DNA from: Blautia luti
GTDB taxonomy: Bacteria; Bacillota; Clostridia; Lachnospirales; Lachnospiraceae
DNA length: 64,000 bases
Reading direction: 5' to 3'
Assembly (NCBI RefSeq): GCF_033096465.1
Contig: NZ_AP028156.1
Location: forward strand, 3,614,501 to 3,678,500
Positions 7,978-16,285 of the stretch are shown here, piece after piece. Positions within the stretch are counted from its first letter, which is position 1, and each line of letters opens with the position of its first letter. The notes under the pieces were generated by a model. That model was given only the letters and a program-made list of their open reading frames with translations. It did no database searches and was not told where the DNA came from. Both the position numbers and the translations under genes were made by a program.

Positions 7978-8565
7978 ATGAACACAGACAGATCAAAAAC
8001 ACTCAGAATGGTCATGCTCGCCATGATGGTTGCCATCGGCGTTGTCATCTCACCCATTCTGAGAATCGAGGGTATGTGCCCTACTGCACACCTGATAAAC
8101 ATCGTCTGTTCCGTACTTCTGGGACCGTGGTATTCATTGCTTTGTGCCACTCTCATCGGAATCATCCGAATGATGTTTATGGGTATCCCGCCACTTGCAC
8201 TGACAGGTGCCGTATTCGGCGCATTTTTATCAGGCGTTTTCTACCGCGCTTCTCATGGAAAGATTATCTGCGCAGTGATCGGTGAAATCTTCGGAACCGG
8301 TATCATCGGCTCTCTGGTTTCCTATCCTGTAATGGCATTTCTTATGGGCAGAAGCGGACTGAACGCATTTTTCTATACACCAATGTTTCTGGCAGCAACC
8401 TGCATGGGAGGCACTATTGCCTATTTCTTCCTGAAAGCATTAAGTCACGCAGGAATGCTTGCCAAATTCCAGCAAAGTCTCGGAGCAAGAGTATATGATC
8501 GAAAAGCAAACAAAACTCAGGCCGCTGACCAGGTCAGCCCAGCCACTGATACACTGCATCACTAA
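7978..8565 (+). CDS. thiW: ThiW, thiamine-precursor ECF transporter S component
   Basis: A 195-residue membrane protein with about five or six hydrophobic segments, predicted to be the substrate-binding subunit of an energy-coupling-factor transporter for the thiazole precursor of thiamine. The diagnostic region is RIEGMCPTAHLINIVCSVLLGPWYSLLCA, with FRMMFMGIPPLAL-like and GAFLSGVFYR segments following. The ATG at 7978 has an AAGGAGG site 8 bases upstream; longer readings would run back into the riboswitch. It is first in the TPP-controlled unit, and thiM overlaps its 3' end. The generic ECF ATPase and T subunits are not in the window. Confidence 0.93.
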   Translation: MNTDRSKTLRMVMLAMMVAIGVVISPILRIEGMCPTAHLINIVCSVLLGPWYSLLCATLIGIIRMMFMGIPPLALTGAVFGAFLSGVFYRASHGKIICAVIGEIFGTGIIGSLVSYPVMAFLMGRSGLNAFFYTPMFLAATCMGGTIAYFFLKALSHAGMLAKFQQSLGARVYDRKANKTQAADQVSPATDTLHH

Positions 8566-9295
8566 TCCAATTTCTATCCATGACTGTGCCAACATCATTC
8601 TGGCTACAGGGGGACGCCCCATTATGGCGGAACACCCTGCAGAAGTGGCAGAGATTACAAGCCGCGCCCAGGCATTGGCACTGAACCTTGGAAATATTAC
8701 AGACGCACGCATGGAGTCCATGCCGAAAGCCCTGGAAACCGCAGCCAGGCTTCACCTCCCGGTTATGCTTGACCTGGTAGGGACTGCTTGCAGTTCCCTG
8801 CGCTATGAATTTGCACAGAAACTTATGACCATCCACATGCCACAACTCCTGAAAGGCAACATGTCCGAACTCCTTGCCATGTCTGGTCAGACTGCACACG
8901 CCATCGGTATAGACGCAGGCGCACAGGATGTCCTCACAGATGCCAACTGCTCCCACCTGAAGAAGCTTTTCCAGGAAAAAGCAGCCCAGTGGAACACAAC
9001 TCTCCTGATCACCGGCAAAAAAGACATGGTTGTTTCCCCAGACAAATGTGCATTTATTACAAATGGCACTCCTGCCATGTCACAGATCACCGGAACAGGC
9101 TGCATGCTTGGAATGATCTGTGCCACATATCTGGCAGTCACTGATCCTTTCACCGCTGCCGTGACCGCTGCCACTGAATTCGGCATAGCCGGAGAAAAAG
9201 CAGAAAAAAACAGCTCCGGCCCCGGAAGTTTCCAGGTGGAACTGCTTGATCAGTTTTATAATTTGCCAGCACAGGATTACCTTTTCTCACAATAA
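8495..9295 (+). CDS. thiM: ThiM, hydroxyethylthiazole kinase
   Basis: A 266-residue ribokinase-fold enzyme that phosphorylates 4-methyl-5-hydroxyethylthiazole, the salvaged thiazole half of thiamine. Family signatures are IHCITNPISIHDCANIILA (about 25), GGRPIMAEHP, GNMSELLAM (about 118) and the catalytic ITGTGCMLGM (about 203). The start at 8495 is supported by a GGAGCAAG site; it places the gene 71 bases inside thiW, in another frame. With the transporter ThiW it forms a salvage pair under the TPP riboswitch; the coupling enzyme ThiE is encoded at 26 kb. Confidence 0.94.
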   Translation: MIEKQTKLRPLTRSAQPLIHCITNPISIHDCANIILATGGRPIMAEHPAEVAEITSRAQALALNLGNITDARMESMPKALETAARLHLPVMLDLVGTACSSLRYEFAQKLMTIHMPQLLKGNMSELLAMSGQTAHAIGIDAGAQDVLTDANCSHLKKLFQEKAAQWNTTLLITGKKDMVVSPDKCAFITNGTPAMSQITGTGCMLGMICATYLAVTDPFTAAVTAATEFGIAGEKAEKNSSGPGSFQVELLDQFYNLPAQDYLFSQ

Positions 9296-9304
9296 TTTAT
9301 CTTC

Positions 9305-9367
9305 AAAAAAAGTTCCTGTCAGATGACATAGATTAATTTATTCATATCATCTGCAGGAACTTTTTTT
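9305..9367. terminator. Bidirectional terminator between thiM and the MATE gene
   Basis: AAAAAAGTTCCTG-CAGATGA pairs with TCATCTGCAGGAACTTTTTTT across a loop of about 20 bases. A and T runs on the two flanks serve the convergent genes. Confidence 0.88.
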
Positions 9368-9399
9368 ACCCTATATCTCTCAATATCTCTGCCTTTTCA

Positions 9400-10800
9400 T
9401 TATATTACTTCCGCCCTGCGCATCTTCGCCAGCTCTCTTCTCGCAAACACAATTGCCAGCACAAATGCCGCCGCATCCGCAATCGGACCTGCATACATCA
9501 CACCGTCAATTCCCATAAACAGTGGGAAAATAATGATCAGCGGCAGCAAAAAGATCACCTGTCGTGTCATTGACATCACAATACCAAGCTTCGCCATTCC
9601 GATAGAAGTAAAGAAACAGGAAGACATAGGCTGAATGCCATTTGCAAATGTCATAAACATAAAAATCTTCAGATATCGTTCTGCGAACTGGAAATACAGA
9701 TCACTTCCTGTTCCAAAGATACTCACAATCTGATGTGGGAACAGCTGGAAGCACGCAAAAAATATAGTCGCGATCACTGTACAGGCAGTTATTGAATAAC
9801 GATATGTCTGTCGAACTCTGTCGTATTTCTGTGCCCCATAATTGAATCCCCAGATTGGCTGACTTCCCTGGGAAATACCGATGCAAATTGCCATAAATAC
9901 CATATTAACCTTGGAAATAACACCTACACATGCAATAGGAATATCACTTCCGTAGACAGAATTTCCACCATAATAACGCAGAATATTGTTCAGTACGATC
10001 TGAACAACTGCCATTGCGATCTGATTAATACAGGAAGCCATCCCCAAAGAAACAATCGCCTTAAGATAAGAGAGCTTCGGCTTCAGCATCGCCCCTGTCA
10101 GATACATCTTTCGAAACTTACAAAAATATACAATAACCAGAACTCCGGAAACAATCTGTCCAATCACCGTTGCCCAGGCAGCTCCTTTGATCCCCCATCC
10201 AAAACCAAAGATAAACAGCGGATCCAGAATGGTATTAATAATCGCTCCTGTCATGACACAGGTCATAGAATAAGTCGGGCTTCTGTCCGCTCTGACTACA
10301 TGATTTCCACCAACAGACAAAATATAAAACGGAAGTCCCAATGCCGTAATTCCGGTATAATCAACTGCATACGGCATTACATCTGTCGTCGCTCCAAACA
10401 AAATCAGCAGTGGTTTCAGAAACACCAGCACAATCGCCACAAGGATCACACCGCTGATCACCAACGATGACAAAGCCGTTCCCGCGATCCCGCTTGCCTT
10501 CTTCTCCTGCCCTGCGCCCATTTCCAGGTTATAATTCGAAGCCCCTCCGATTCCCAGCAGTAATGCCAGCGAAGTAGCAATGGTCGTAACAGGAAATGCC
10601 ACATTCGTCGCTGCATTTCCCAGCATTCCCACGCCCTGTCCAATAAAAACCTGATCCACAATATTGTACATCGCACTGACCAGCATACTGATGATCGCCG
10701 GAATCGCAAACTTCGCGATCAGGCTGCCCACTGGTGCTGTACCAAGTGGATTCTGCGCCTGTGAATTCATATCCTGCGCATTTTGACTGTTTTTTCCCAA
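9400..10800 (-). CDS. MATE-family efflux transporter (first of two)
   Basis: A 466-residue protein with twelve predicted membrane segments in two homologous halves. MATE signatures are the N-terminal PVGSLIAKFAIPAIISMLVS with MYNIVDQVFIGQGVG, and the second-half GISQGSQPIWGFNYGAQKYD (about 300). It should export cationic or lipophilic compounds in exchange for sodium or protons. It differs clearly from the other MATE protein at 48.7-50.0 kb, so this is not a recent duplication. No regulator lies next to it. Confidence 0.92.
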   Translation of the reverse strand: MGKNSQNAQDMNSQAQNPLGTAPVGSLIAKFAIPAIISMLVSAMYNIVDQVFIGQGVGMLGNAATNVAFPVTTIATSLALLLGIGGASNYNLEMGAGQEKKASGIAGTALSSLVISGVILVAIVLVFLKPLLILFGATTDVMPYAVDYTGITALGLPFYILSVGGNHVVRADRSPTYSMTCVMTGAIINTILDPLFIFGFGWGIKGAAWATVIGQIVSGVLVIVYFCKFRKMYLTGAMLKPKLSYLKAIVSLGMASCINQIAMAVVQIVLNNILRYYGGNSVYGSDIPIACVGVISKVNMVFMAICIGISQGSQPIWGFNYGAQKYDRVRQTYRYSITACTVIATIFFACFQLFPHQIVSIFGTGSDLYFQFAERYLKIFMFMTFANGIQPMSSCFFTSIGMAKLGIVMSMTRQVIFLLPLIIIFPLFMGIDGVMYAGPIADAAAFVLAIVFARRELAKMRRAEVI

Positions 10801-10942
10801 GTAAAATCCTTCCTCTCTTTATCATATTGATATATTTCATCCCTGATAATTCCATAATAAAGCACTTGTCAGAATAAATTTTATTATTCCCCTGCTTTAT
10901 GCCGTATTATTTACTTTAACATTTATTCTCCTTCCCTGCAAC

Positions 10943-10998
10943 GAAAAAAACATGCAAACTCTTTCTGAATTTAAAGATCGTTCGCATGCTTTTTAGTC
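10943..10998 (-). terminator. Terminator downstream of the double-cubane reductase
   Basis: AAAAAACATGCAAAC pairs with GTTCGCATGCTTTTT about 25 bases away. It follows the reductase gene on the minus strand. Confidence 0.6.
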
Positions 10999-11055
10999 TC
11001 TTTTTACCCCAATTACTCTGTACTATAACAACAGAAGGATTTTATCTATATTAGA

Positions 11056-12207
11056 TTACAGCATCTCAATCAGTGCCGCAATACGTGTATTAAGCTGTCC
11101 TATATCAGACTGGGAATAATCTGTCTCTACATGCAGATAAGGAATCTTCTTCTCTTCCCTCACAAATCTTCCAACTTTACCTGCCTCCACGTTATAAGTA
11201 TGACAGGCCTGCAAAGTCATCTCCACAACAGCTTCCACCTGATACTCGTCGATCAGCTCATTCAGCAGTTCAAAACGGTTCGGATTCGGAGTCATAACAG
11301 AACATCCGATATTCAGATAACGTCTTGCAATTGCCTCATAGATATCCGGGTCACTTTCATCAATGAGTCTGTCCACACTCTTCGCACCAGAGCAGTTTTC
11401 AAATGCAACTACCACTCCACCGTTTTCTTCAATGGCTTTTACCACTTTCATGGTAGCACCACCCATTGGACATCCGGTAATTAAGATACGATGTTTCTTA
11501 CCCTCATTCTTACCTGCTGCATATTCTTCTTTCACTTTCGCAGTCAGTGCATCAATCTCTGCCGGAACTTTGGAGCGGTCGAATTTGAAAGTAGTTCCAT
11601 ACAATACATTATAGAGATTCTCGCCCTTCATCGGTGCCGGATCCAGTTTCATCAATTCATAGAAATCTTTCAGTGCACGACGCCCTTCATTACTGATGCG
11701 AACCGCCTCGCGCAATTTCTCCTCTGTGATCTCCACCTCAAATTTCTTCTCCAGATATTCTTTGAATCGGATGATCTCACTCTTCCAGTACTGTAATGCA
11801 GCTTCTGTCTGCTTATGAGGAAGTTCCAGAATAAATACATCTTTAAATTCAGACATAAACTCATACATTTTCTTCTTTCCGTCGCAGGTAGTCTCACCAA
11901 CCACAACATCTGAGAAATAGAAGAATGGACATTTATCTGTCACTGCGAAACCATAACTTGCCTTGATCAGCGGACAGAGATTTTTCGGCAGTGTCTGCTC
12001 TGCTACAGGAATTGTCTCATCAGACATGGAACATAAACCTACAGAAGCAGCTCCCATTGCCATTGCAATCTCCTGTGGGAAATATGTACAGTAAGAACCA
12101 ATAACCGGAATATTCTGATCCTTGATCTTCTTGATGGCAAGAAATGAATTCTTCCTCTGTTCTGCAAACTCCTCAAATACCTCTGGTAACTCTTTAATTA
12201 CTTCCAT
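11056..12207 (-). CDS. Double-cubane-cluster anaerobic reductase (2-hydroxyacyl-CoA dehydratase-like)
   Basis: A 383-residue protein of the HgdB/BadD-like family. Conserved cysteines lie in GSYCTYFPQEI, VGLCSMSDE, KNLCPLIKAS, TDKCPFFYF, GETTCDGKKKMYE and in ITGCPMGG and TLQACHTYN, compatible with the double-cubane [8Fe-9S] protein described in Clostridia. Proteins of this class, when driven by an ATPase activator, carry out very low-potential reductions; the physiological substrate is unknown. The ATG at 12207 is preferred to an in-frame TTG 15 bases upstream, since GAGAGA lies at ribosome-site distance. Its activator is encoded directly upstream (12299-13060), forming a two-gene unit. Confidence 0.88.
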   Translation of the reverse strand: MEVIKELPEVFEEFAEQRKNSFLAIKKIKDQNIPVIGSYCTYFPQEIAMAMGAASVGLCSMSDETIPVAEQTLPKNLCPLIKASYGFAVTDKCPFFYFSDVVVGETTCDGKKKMYEFMSEFKDVFILELPHKQTEAALQYWKSEIIRFKEYLEKKFEVEITEEKLREAVRISNEGRRALKDFYELMKLDPAPMKGENLYNVLYGTTFKFDRSKVPAEIDALTAKVKEEYAAGKNEGKKHRILITGCPMGGATMKVVKAIEENGGVVVAFENCSGAKSVDRLIDESDPDIYEAIARRYLNIGCSVMTPNPNRFELLNELIDEYQVEAVVEMTLQACHTYNVEAGKVGRFVREEKKIPYLHVETDYSQSDIGQLNTRIAALIEML

Positions 12208-12298
12208 CTTTGTGTCTCTCAACTTTCTATATAGTTTTTATATTTTGATGTTTCAACCTTACTCCTACTGCTTTCGCATCATTTTCTACGATGTTCAT

Positions 12299-13060
12299 TT
12301 ATTTCTTTTTCTCTTTAGCAAGCAATGATGCTCCAAATGCTCCTGCATATCTTCCGTCTTTCATAGCTTCAACCATACATCCCAGATTCTCCGAAAGAAT
12401 CTCTACGAAATACGGACATTCACTCAGTCCCCCTGTAAGAATCACCGTCCCGGGAAGCTGCTTTCTCCTGGCAAGCTGTGCAACCTTTTCCGCCACAGAA
12501 TTTACTACTCCCGCAGCTATATCTTCTCTGCTTCGCCCCTCGCCGATCATACTGATCACCTCGGATTCCGCAAACACCGTACACAATGAACTGATCGGTA
12601 CCGCAGTTCCCTTCGCTGCCAGATCAAACAACTCCGCAATCGTAACTCCCAGTCGATTCGCCATAATCTCCAGAAACTTCCCGGTTCCTGCAGAACACTT
12701 ATCATTCATAAGAAAATCCTGGATCATTCCTTGCTTCACCAGGATCACTTTCGTATCCTGGCCACCTACATCAATGATCGCGCAGTCATTCCCCGCCATC
12801 TCTCTGCCACCTCTCCCATGACAGGTGATCTCTGTGATCACAAAATCCGCATAATCCACAGCCACACGCCCATATCCTGTAGCTGCTACACGAACTTCCT
12901 CACTCTTTACATCAATCCCTTCATCCAGAAGCCTTGATGCTATTTCCGATGCCGTTTCCTTACTGCTCCACCCTGTAGGCAGCACAAACTTTATTTCCCT
13001 GTCACCGGTTACAACTGTCTTCGAAGCAGTTGAACCGATATCAATTCCAACGTAATACAC
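12299..13060 (-). CDS. ATPase activator of the dehydratase-like reductase (HgdC/BadF family)
   Basis: A 253-residue ASKHA-fold ATPase. Signatures: phosphate-1 loop YVGIDIGSTASKTVV at the start, the invariant cluster motif NDKCSAGTGKFLEIMANRLG (about 125) where the Cys binds the dimer-bridging 4Fe-4S cluster, a second cluster-type Cys upstream in TEITCHGRG, DVGGQDTK (about 99) and the adenosine motif VILTGGLSECPYF (about 210). It is thought to inject electrons into the partner reductase with ATP hydrolysis. It is first in the operon with the double-cubane protein, with about 90 bases between them. Confidence 0.93.
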   Translation of the reverse strand: MYYVGIDIGSTASKTVVTGDREIKFVLPTGWSSKETASEIASRLLDEGIDVKSEEVRVAATGYGRVAVDYADFVITEITCHGRGGREMAGNDCAIIDVGGQDTKVILVKQGMIQDFLMNDKCSAGTGKFLEIMANRLGVTIAELFDLAAKGTAVPISSLCTVFAESEVISMIGEGRSREDIAAGVVNSVAEKVAQLARRKQLPGTVILTGGLSECPYFVEILSENLGCMVEAMKDGRYAGAFGASLLAKEKKK

Positions 13061-13144
13061 CCTTTCTCATCCACCTTCATTTCTCCGATTTCGTTTTTAT
13101 ATCTTCTATTATATACGAATACTTCTCTAATCAAAAATTTAAAA

Positions 13145-13201
13145 CACAAATAAAAGCAGAGGATTTATTTCATTTGTCAATAAATCACACCTGCTTTTAT
13201 T
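13145..13201 (-). terminator. Terminator downstream of the ClC gene
   Basis: TAAAAGCAG..GATTTATT pairs with AATAAATC..CTGCTTTTA, giving a long interrupted stem with A- and T-rich flanks, about 95 bases after the ClC stop. Confidence 0.65.
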
Positions 13202-13263
13202 CTGACTTTATCTCTTGTCATCTACACATCCATGACCAGTACTTTTCATACAATCATCCGCAA

Positions 13264-13299
13264 TATTTGCAATCCGCTTTGCAGTTTATTCAGTCAAAA
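13264..13299 (+). repeat. Dispersed intergenic repeat, copy 2 (internally deleted)
   Basis: ATTTGCAATCCGCTTTGCAG then TTTATTCAGTCAAAA matches the two ends of the repeat at 2815-2882, with the middle (TACGCGG..AACTGCTCC) missing. It touches the 3' end of the ClC gene. Confidence 0.55.
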
Positions 13300-14628
13300 T
13301 CTCGTATGTTTGTTCACATATCTGGCCTTATACTTGGAATACACAATCGTCTGATCCTTATACAGCCCATAATATCCGGAAGCCGCATAACTGATAGACA
13401 CCGCGATCAGATAAAACGAAACGCCTTTAAACCCAAACATCTCAAACGCGATCAGGATGGACGTGATCGGACAGTTCGTCACACCGCAGAATACTGCTGC
13501 CATCCCACATGCAGCACAGATAGACGGTGAAAGTCCAATCCAGTTACCCATCGTGCATCCAAAAGTTGCACCAATACAAAATGACGGCACAATCTCACCA
13601 CCCCGGAATCCGGCACGCATGGTCAAAGCTGTCAGGATCAGTTTCCACAGGAAATCAAACGTTCTTGCCTGCCCGTCCTCCACTGCTTTCTCGATCAGTT
13701 CCGCGCCGGCACCCATATAATCAGTAGTTCCCAGAAGCATGGTGATTCCAATCACCAGACAGGCTCCCACAACCACACGGATATACGGATTCTTAAAATA
13801 TTTTCCATAAGTTCCTGCAACTCCATTCAGCACCATACAGAACACAATACTGACCACAGCACATCCGGCTGCAACAACGCCCATCTTCAGTCCTGTCTCA
13901 ATGGTCAACTCCGGAATATCCACTACATGAAAGGCCTCCGGTGTAACTCCCATACCAGCTGCAAACCCGGATGCGATCAATGACGCGATCATACATGGCA
14001 TCAGCGCCGTATAATACATAACCCCAACACTCACAACTTCCAGGGCAAATACAGCAGCAGCCATCGGCGTTCCAAATAATGCAGAGAACGCCGCACTCAT
14101 ACCGCACATTACGATCACATGCCGGTCCTCTTCGTCCAGATGGATCCATCGTCCAAGCTGATTCGCAATACTTCCGCCAAGCTGGATTGCTGCACCCTCA
14201 CGCCCTGCAGAACCACCTGCCAGATGAGTAAATGCCGTAGAAATAAAAATCAGCGGTGCAGACAGAAGCGGTACATCATCCTGGGATCTCACCGTAGAAA
14301 GCACCTGATTCGTGCCTCCGTCATCCTTGCCGAACTTCTCATACAGAAACACAATGATCAGCCCCATCACAGGCAGCAGATAAAATATCCATCCATTCTC
14401 TTTCCTGTAATTCGTCACACCTTTCAGCATAAAAGAAAACAGCGTACTGGCTGCTCCTACAATACATCCCACAAGCACCGCCAGCATCAGCCACTTCACA
14501 AGATTTCCTACATCCCTCTGGATCTCACCGCTGTAATATCGCAGCTTTCTTTTCAGTGGCCTTTTCTCTTCCATGCTCTGTTCTTTTGTGCTGTTCTCCT
14601 GAACTACACTCTTTTCCTCTTTCTCCAT
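13294..14628 (-). CDS. ClC-family chloride channel or H+/Cl- antiporter
   Basis: A 444-residue polytopic protein. The ClC signatures are GGSAGREGAAIQLGGSIANQ (about 143-160), containing the gating glutamate in GREG, and FRGGEIVPSFCIGATFG (about 345), the second chloride-binding segment. No C-terminal CBS domains are present, as in many bacterial members. The N-terminal 35 residues are highly charged and cytoplasmic. It may help with acid or osmotic balance. It is monocistronic, with a hairpin downstream. Confidence 0.93.
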   Translation of the reverse strand: MEKEEKSVVQENSTKEQSMEEKRPLKRKLRYYSGEIQRDVGNLVKWLMLAVLVGCIVGAASTLFSFMLKGVTNYRKENGWIFYLLPVMGLIIVFLYEKFGKDDGGTNQVLSTVRSQDDVPLLSAPLIFISTAFTHLAGGSAGREGAAIQLGGSIANQLGRWIHLDEEDRHVIVMCGMSAAFSALFGTPMAAAVFALEVVSVGVMYYTALMPCMIASLIASGFAAGMGVTPEAFHVVDIPELTIETGLKMGVVAAGCAVVSIVFCMVLNGVAGTYGKYFKNPYIRVVVGACLVIGITMLLGTTDYMGAGAELIEKAVEDGQARTFDFLWKLILTALTMRAGFRGGEIVPSFCIGATFGCTMGNWIGLSPSICAACGMAAVFCGVTNCPITSILIAFEMFGFKGVSFYLIAVSISYAASGYYGLYKDQTIVYSKYKARYVNKHTRF

Positions 14629-14687
14629 TTCCCCTCAAACCTTTCTTAAATATAACCCGTTTTCCCCATTTTATCATATATATTTAA

Positions 14688-14724
14688 ATAAAAAAATAAG
14701 AAAGAATCCTGCTTACAGGATTCT
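14688..14724 (-). terminator. Second tandem terminator behind the dlt-like operon
   Basis: AGAATCCTG-ctta-CAGGATTCT (14703-14724) is a perfect 9-bp stem; on the minus strand it is followed by TTTCTTATTTTTTT. Confidence 0.7.
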
Positions 14725-14765
14725 CTGCCTGTGGTGGGCGCTTCAGCGACATAATTCCTCTTATA

Positions 14766-14816
14766 CAAAAAAGACCTTTATTCCAGACATCTCCCGGTAT
14801 CTGGAATAAAAGTCTT
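14766..14816 (-). terminator. Main terminator of the dlt-like operon
   Basis: AAGACCTTTATTCCAGA (14771-14787) pairs with TCTGGAATAAAAGTCTT (14800-14816) with one wobble, followed on the minus strand by TTTTTTG. It begins 20 bases after the carrier-protein gene. Confidence 0.9.
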
Positions 14817-14835
14817 ACGGATCAGCAACTTTCTA

Positions 14836-15060
14836 TCAGCCTTTCAGTCTGCACACCATATCCCACAGTGCTTTCGCAGAATTGAAGTTCTCCGGAATGA
14901 TATCTGCCGGAGTAATCGTGATATCATAAGTATCCTGTAATTCACTTACGATAGACAGGATCGCGAAGGAATCAAGGATTCCGTCATCAATTAAAGTATC
15001 GCAGTTCTCAAAGTCTGCATCCGGCTGGATTTCTTCCAGAAGTTCGATTAATTCTTCCAT
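14836..15060 (-). CDS. dltC: DltC-like aminoacyl carrier protein
   Basis: A 74-residue acidic acyl-carrier protein. The phosphopantetheine-bearing serine lies in DDGILDSFAILSIV (Ser at about 36), with the Asp-Ser of the canonical LDSF motif. The length fits D-alanyl carrier proteins. It is the last gene of a five-gene operon, 22 bases after the PLP decarboxylase. In standard Dlt systems the carrier receives D-alanine from DltA and hands it to the MBOAT protein; here the decarboxylase next door raises the possibility that the cargo is altered on the carrier (inference). Confidence 0.88.
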   Translation of the reverse strand: MEELIELLEEIQPDADFENCDTLIDDGILDSFAILSIVSELQDTYDITITPADIIPENFNSAKALWDMVCRLKG

Positions 15061-15082
15061 TTCGTAATCTCCTTATCTGTTT

Positions 15083-16285
15083 TTATTTTTCTGAATTTAA
15101 AGTGTCTGTATGTATACCATCCCGCACCAGACGTAGTCCCTCTTCCTTCGTCCAGAAATAGATTCTCGGAAGCGGACGGCTTAAGAACAGATAAATTCCC
15201 TCTGTCACGGAATAAGCACCTACCCTTTCGAATACCAGTATATCATGGATCTTCGGTTTATGCAGTGGAAAACGCTTCACAACCACATCGCTTACTGTAC
15301 ATAAGGCACCGCACAGATTCCAGTTCTCCTCTTTCCCTTCTGTCTTCTCTGTTCCGTCAGGAGCAAGCTGTGTGCAGTAGGGCTGTTTCATCGCCATGGC
15401 CTGTCCATAATAATTCAGATGATTGATACCGCCATCCATAATGATATACGGCTGTTCTTTATTTACTTTCATATCTACAATAGAAGTAACATAATATCCG
15501 CAGGCTGCTGCCAGGAAACGTCCCATTTCAAGCACAATCCTGCTCTTGAATTCAAGCCCGTCAAGCAGTGTCCGGAACTCACCCAGCACAGCTTCCATTT
15601 CCTCTGCCTTATCCTTCTTAAAGTACGGTACAAAGAAGCCCGGACCATATTCCAGTACCTGCGCCTGAAAACCACTCTGCTCCTTCAGCTCTCCCATAAA
15701 TCCGTCCAGATGCTCCAGTTCCTCTTTCATCTGTGCCAGATCTTTCTTCTGTGTACCGGAATAGAACTGAAGTCCCTGAATTTCCACACCGCTGAAATCA
15801 TTTCTGTGTGAAATGATCCCACGGATCTCGTCTTCATCTACGCCGAACTGATTTCCGCTGGTAACACGGATCAGTACAGAAATCTTCATCCCCAGCTTCA
15901 TTGCAGTATCATTCAGGATATGCAGATGCTGCATGGATTCTACTGTATAAACACCTTTTCCTTTATAAGTGGAAAGTACGTACTCTATATCTTCCGGATT
16001 CTTATATACACCGGAAAGTACGATACGCTCCATAGGAACTCCCACACGCTCACAGATCCTGAATTCTCCAGGTGAACACACCTCGAAAGAAGGAACCACA
16101 TCCATCATGGGACCTGTCAGAAAAGGATTGGCCTTCATAGCATAACACAACTCTGCCTTTTCTCCAAGACAGCTGTGCACTTTTTCCACAAATTCTTTCA
16201 TCCTGTCCAGATCAAATACATAAGCTGGTGTAGGAGTCTTTTCTTTCTCGATCAATTCTTTGATAAATCCATATGCGGAACTCAT
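15083..16285 (-). CDS. Type III PLP-dependent decarboxylase (LysA/BtrK-like) inside a dlt-like operon
   Basis: A 400-residue alanine-racemase/ornithine-decarboxylase-fold enzyme. The PLP lysine lies in ELCYAMKANPFL (about 50), a phosphate-binding segment is seen in VLEYGPGFFVPYF (about 208), and the C-terminal active-site region reads GALCTVSDVV (about 327), where diaminopimelate decarboxylases usually carry CESGD. From memory, BtrK of butirosin biosynthesis, which decarboxylates glutamate bound to an acyl carrier protein, has a similar LCT..D pattern. The gene overlaps the adenylation gene by 4 bases (ATGA) and precedes the carrier gene, so its substrate is probably the free or carrier-bound amino acid of this operon. 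Plain diaminopimelate decarboxylase is the alternative. Confidence 0.8.
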   Translation of the reverse strand: MSSAYGFIKELIEKEKTPTPAYVFDLDRMKEFVEKVHSCLGEKAELCYAMKANPFLTGPMMDVVPSFEVCSPGEFRICERVGVPMERIVLSGVYKNPEDIEYVLSTYKGKGVYTVESMQHLHILNDTAMKLGMKISVLIRVTSGNQFGVDEDEIRGIISHRNDFSGVEIQGLQFYSGTQKKDLAQMKEELEHLDGFMGELKEQSGFQAQVLEYGPGFFVPYFKKDKAEEMEAVLGEFRTLLDGLEFKSRIVLEMGRFLAAACGYYVTSIVDMKVNKEQPYIIMDGGINHLNYYGQAMAMKQPYCTQLAPDGTEKTEGKEENWNLCGALCTVSDVVVKRFPLHKPKIHDILVFERVGAYSVTEGIYLFLSRPLPRIYFWTKEEGLRLVRDGIHTDTLNSEK

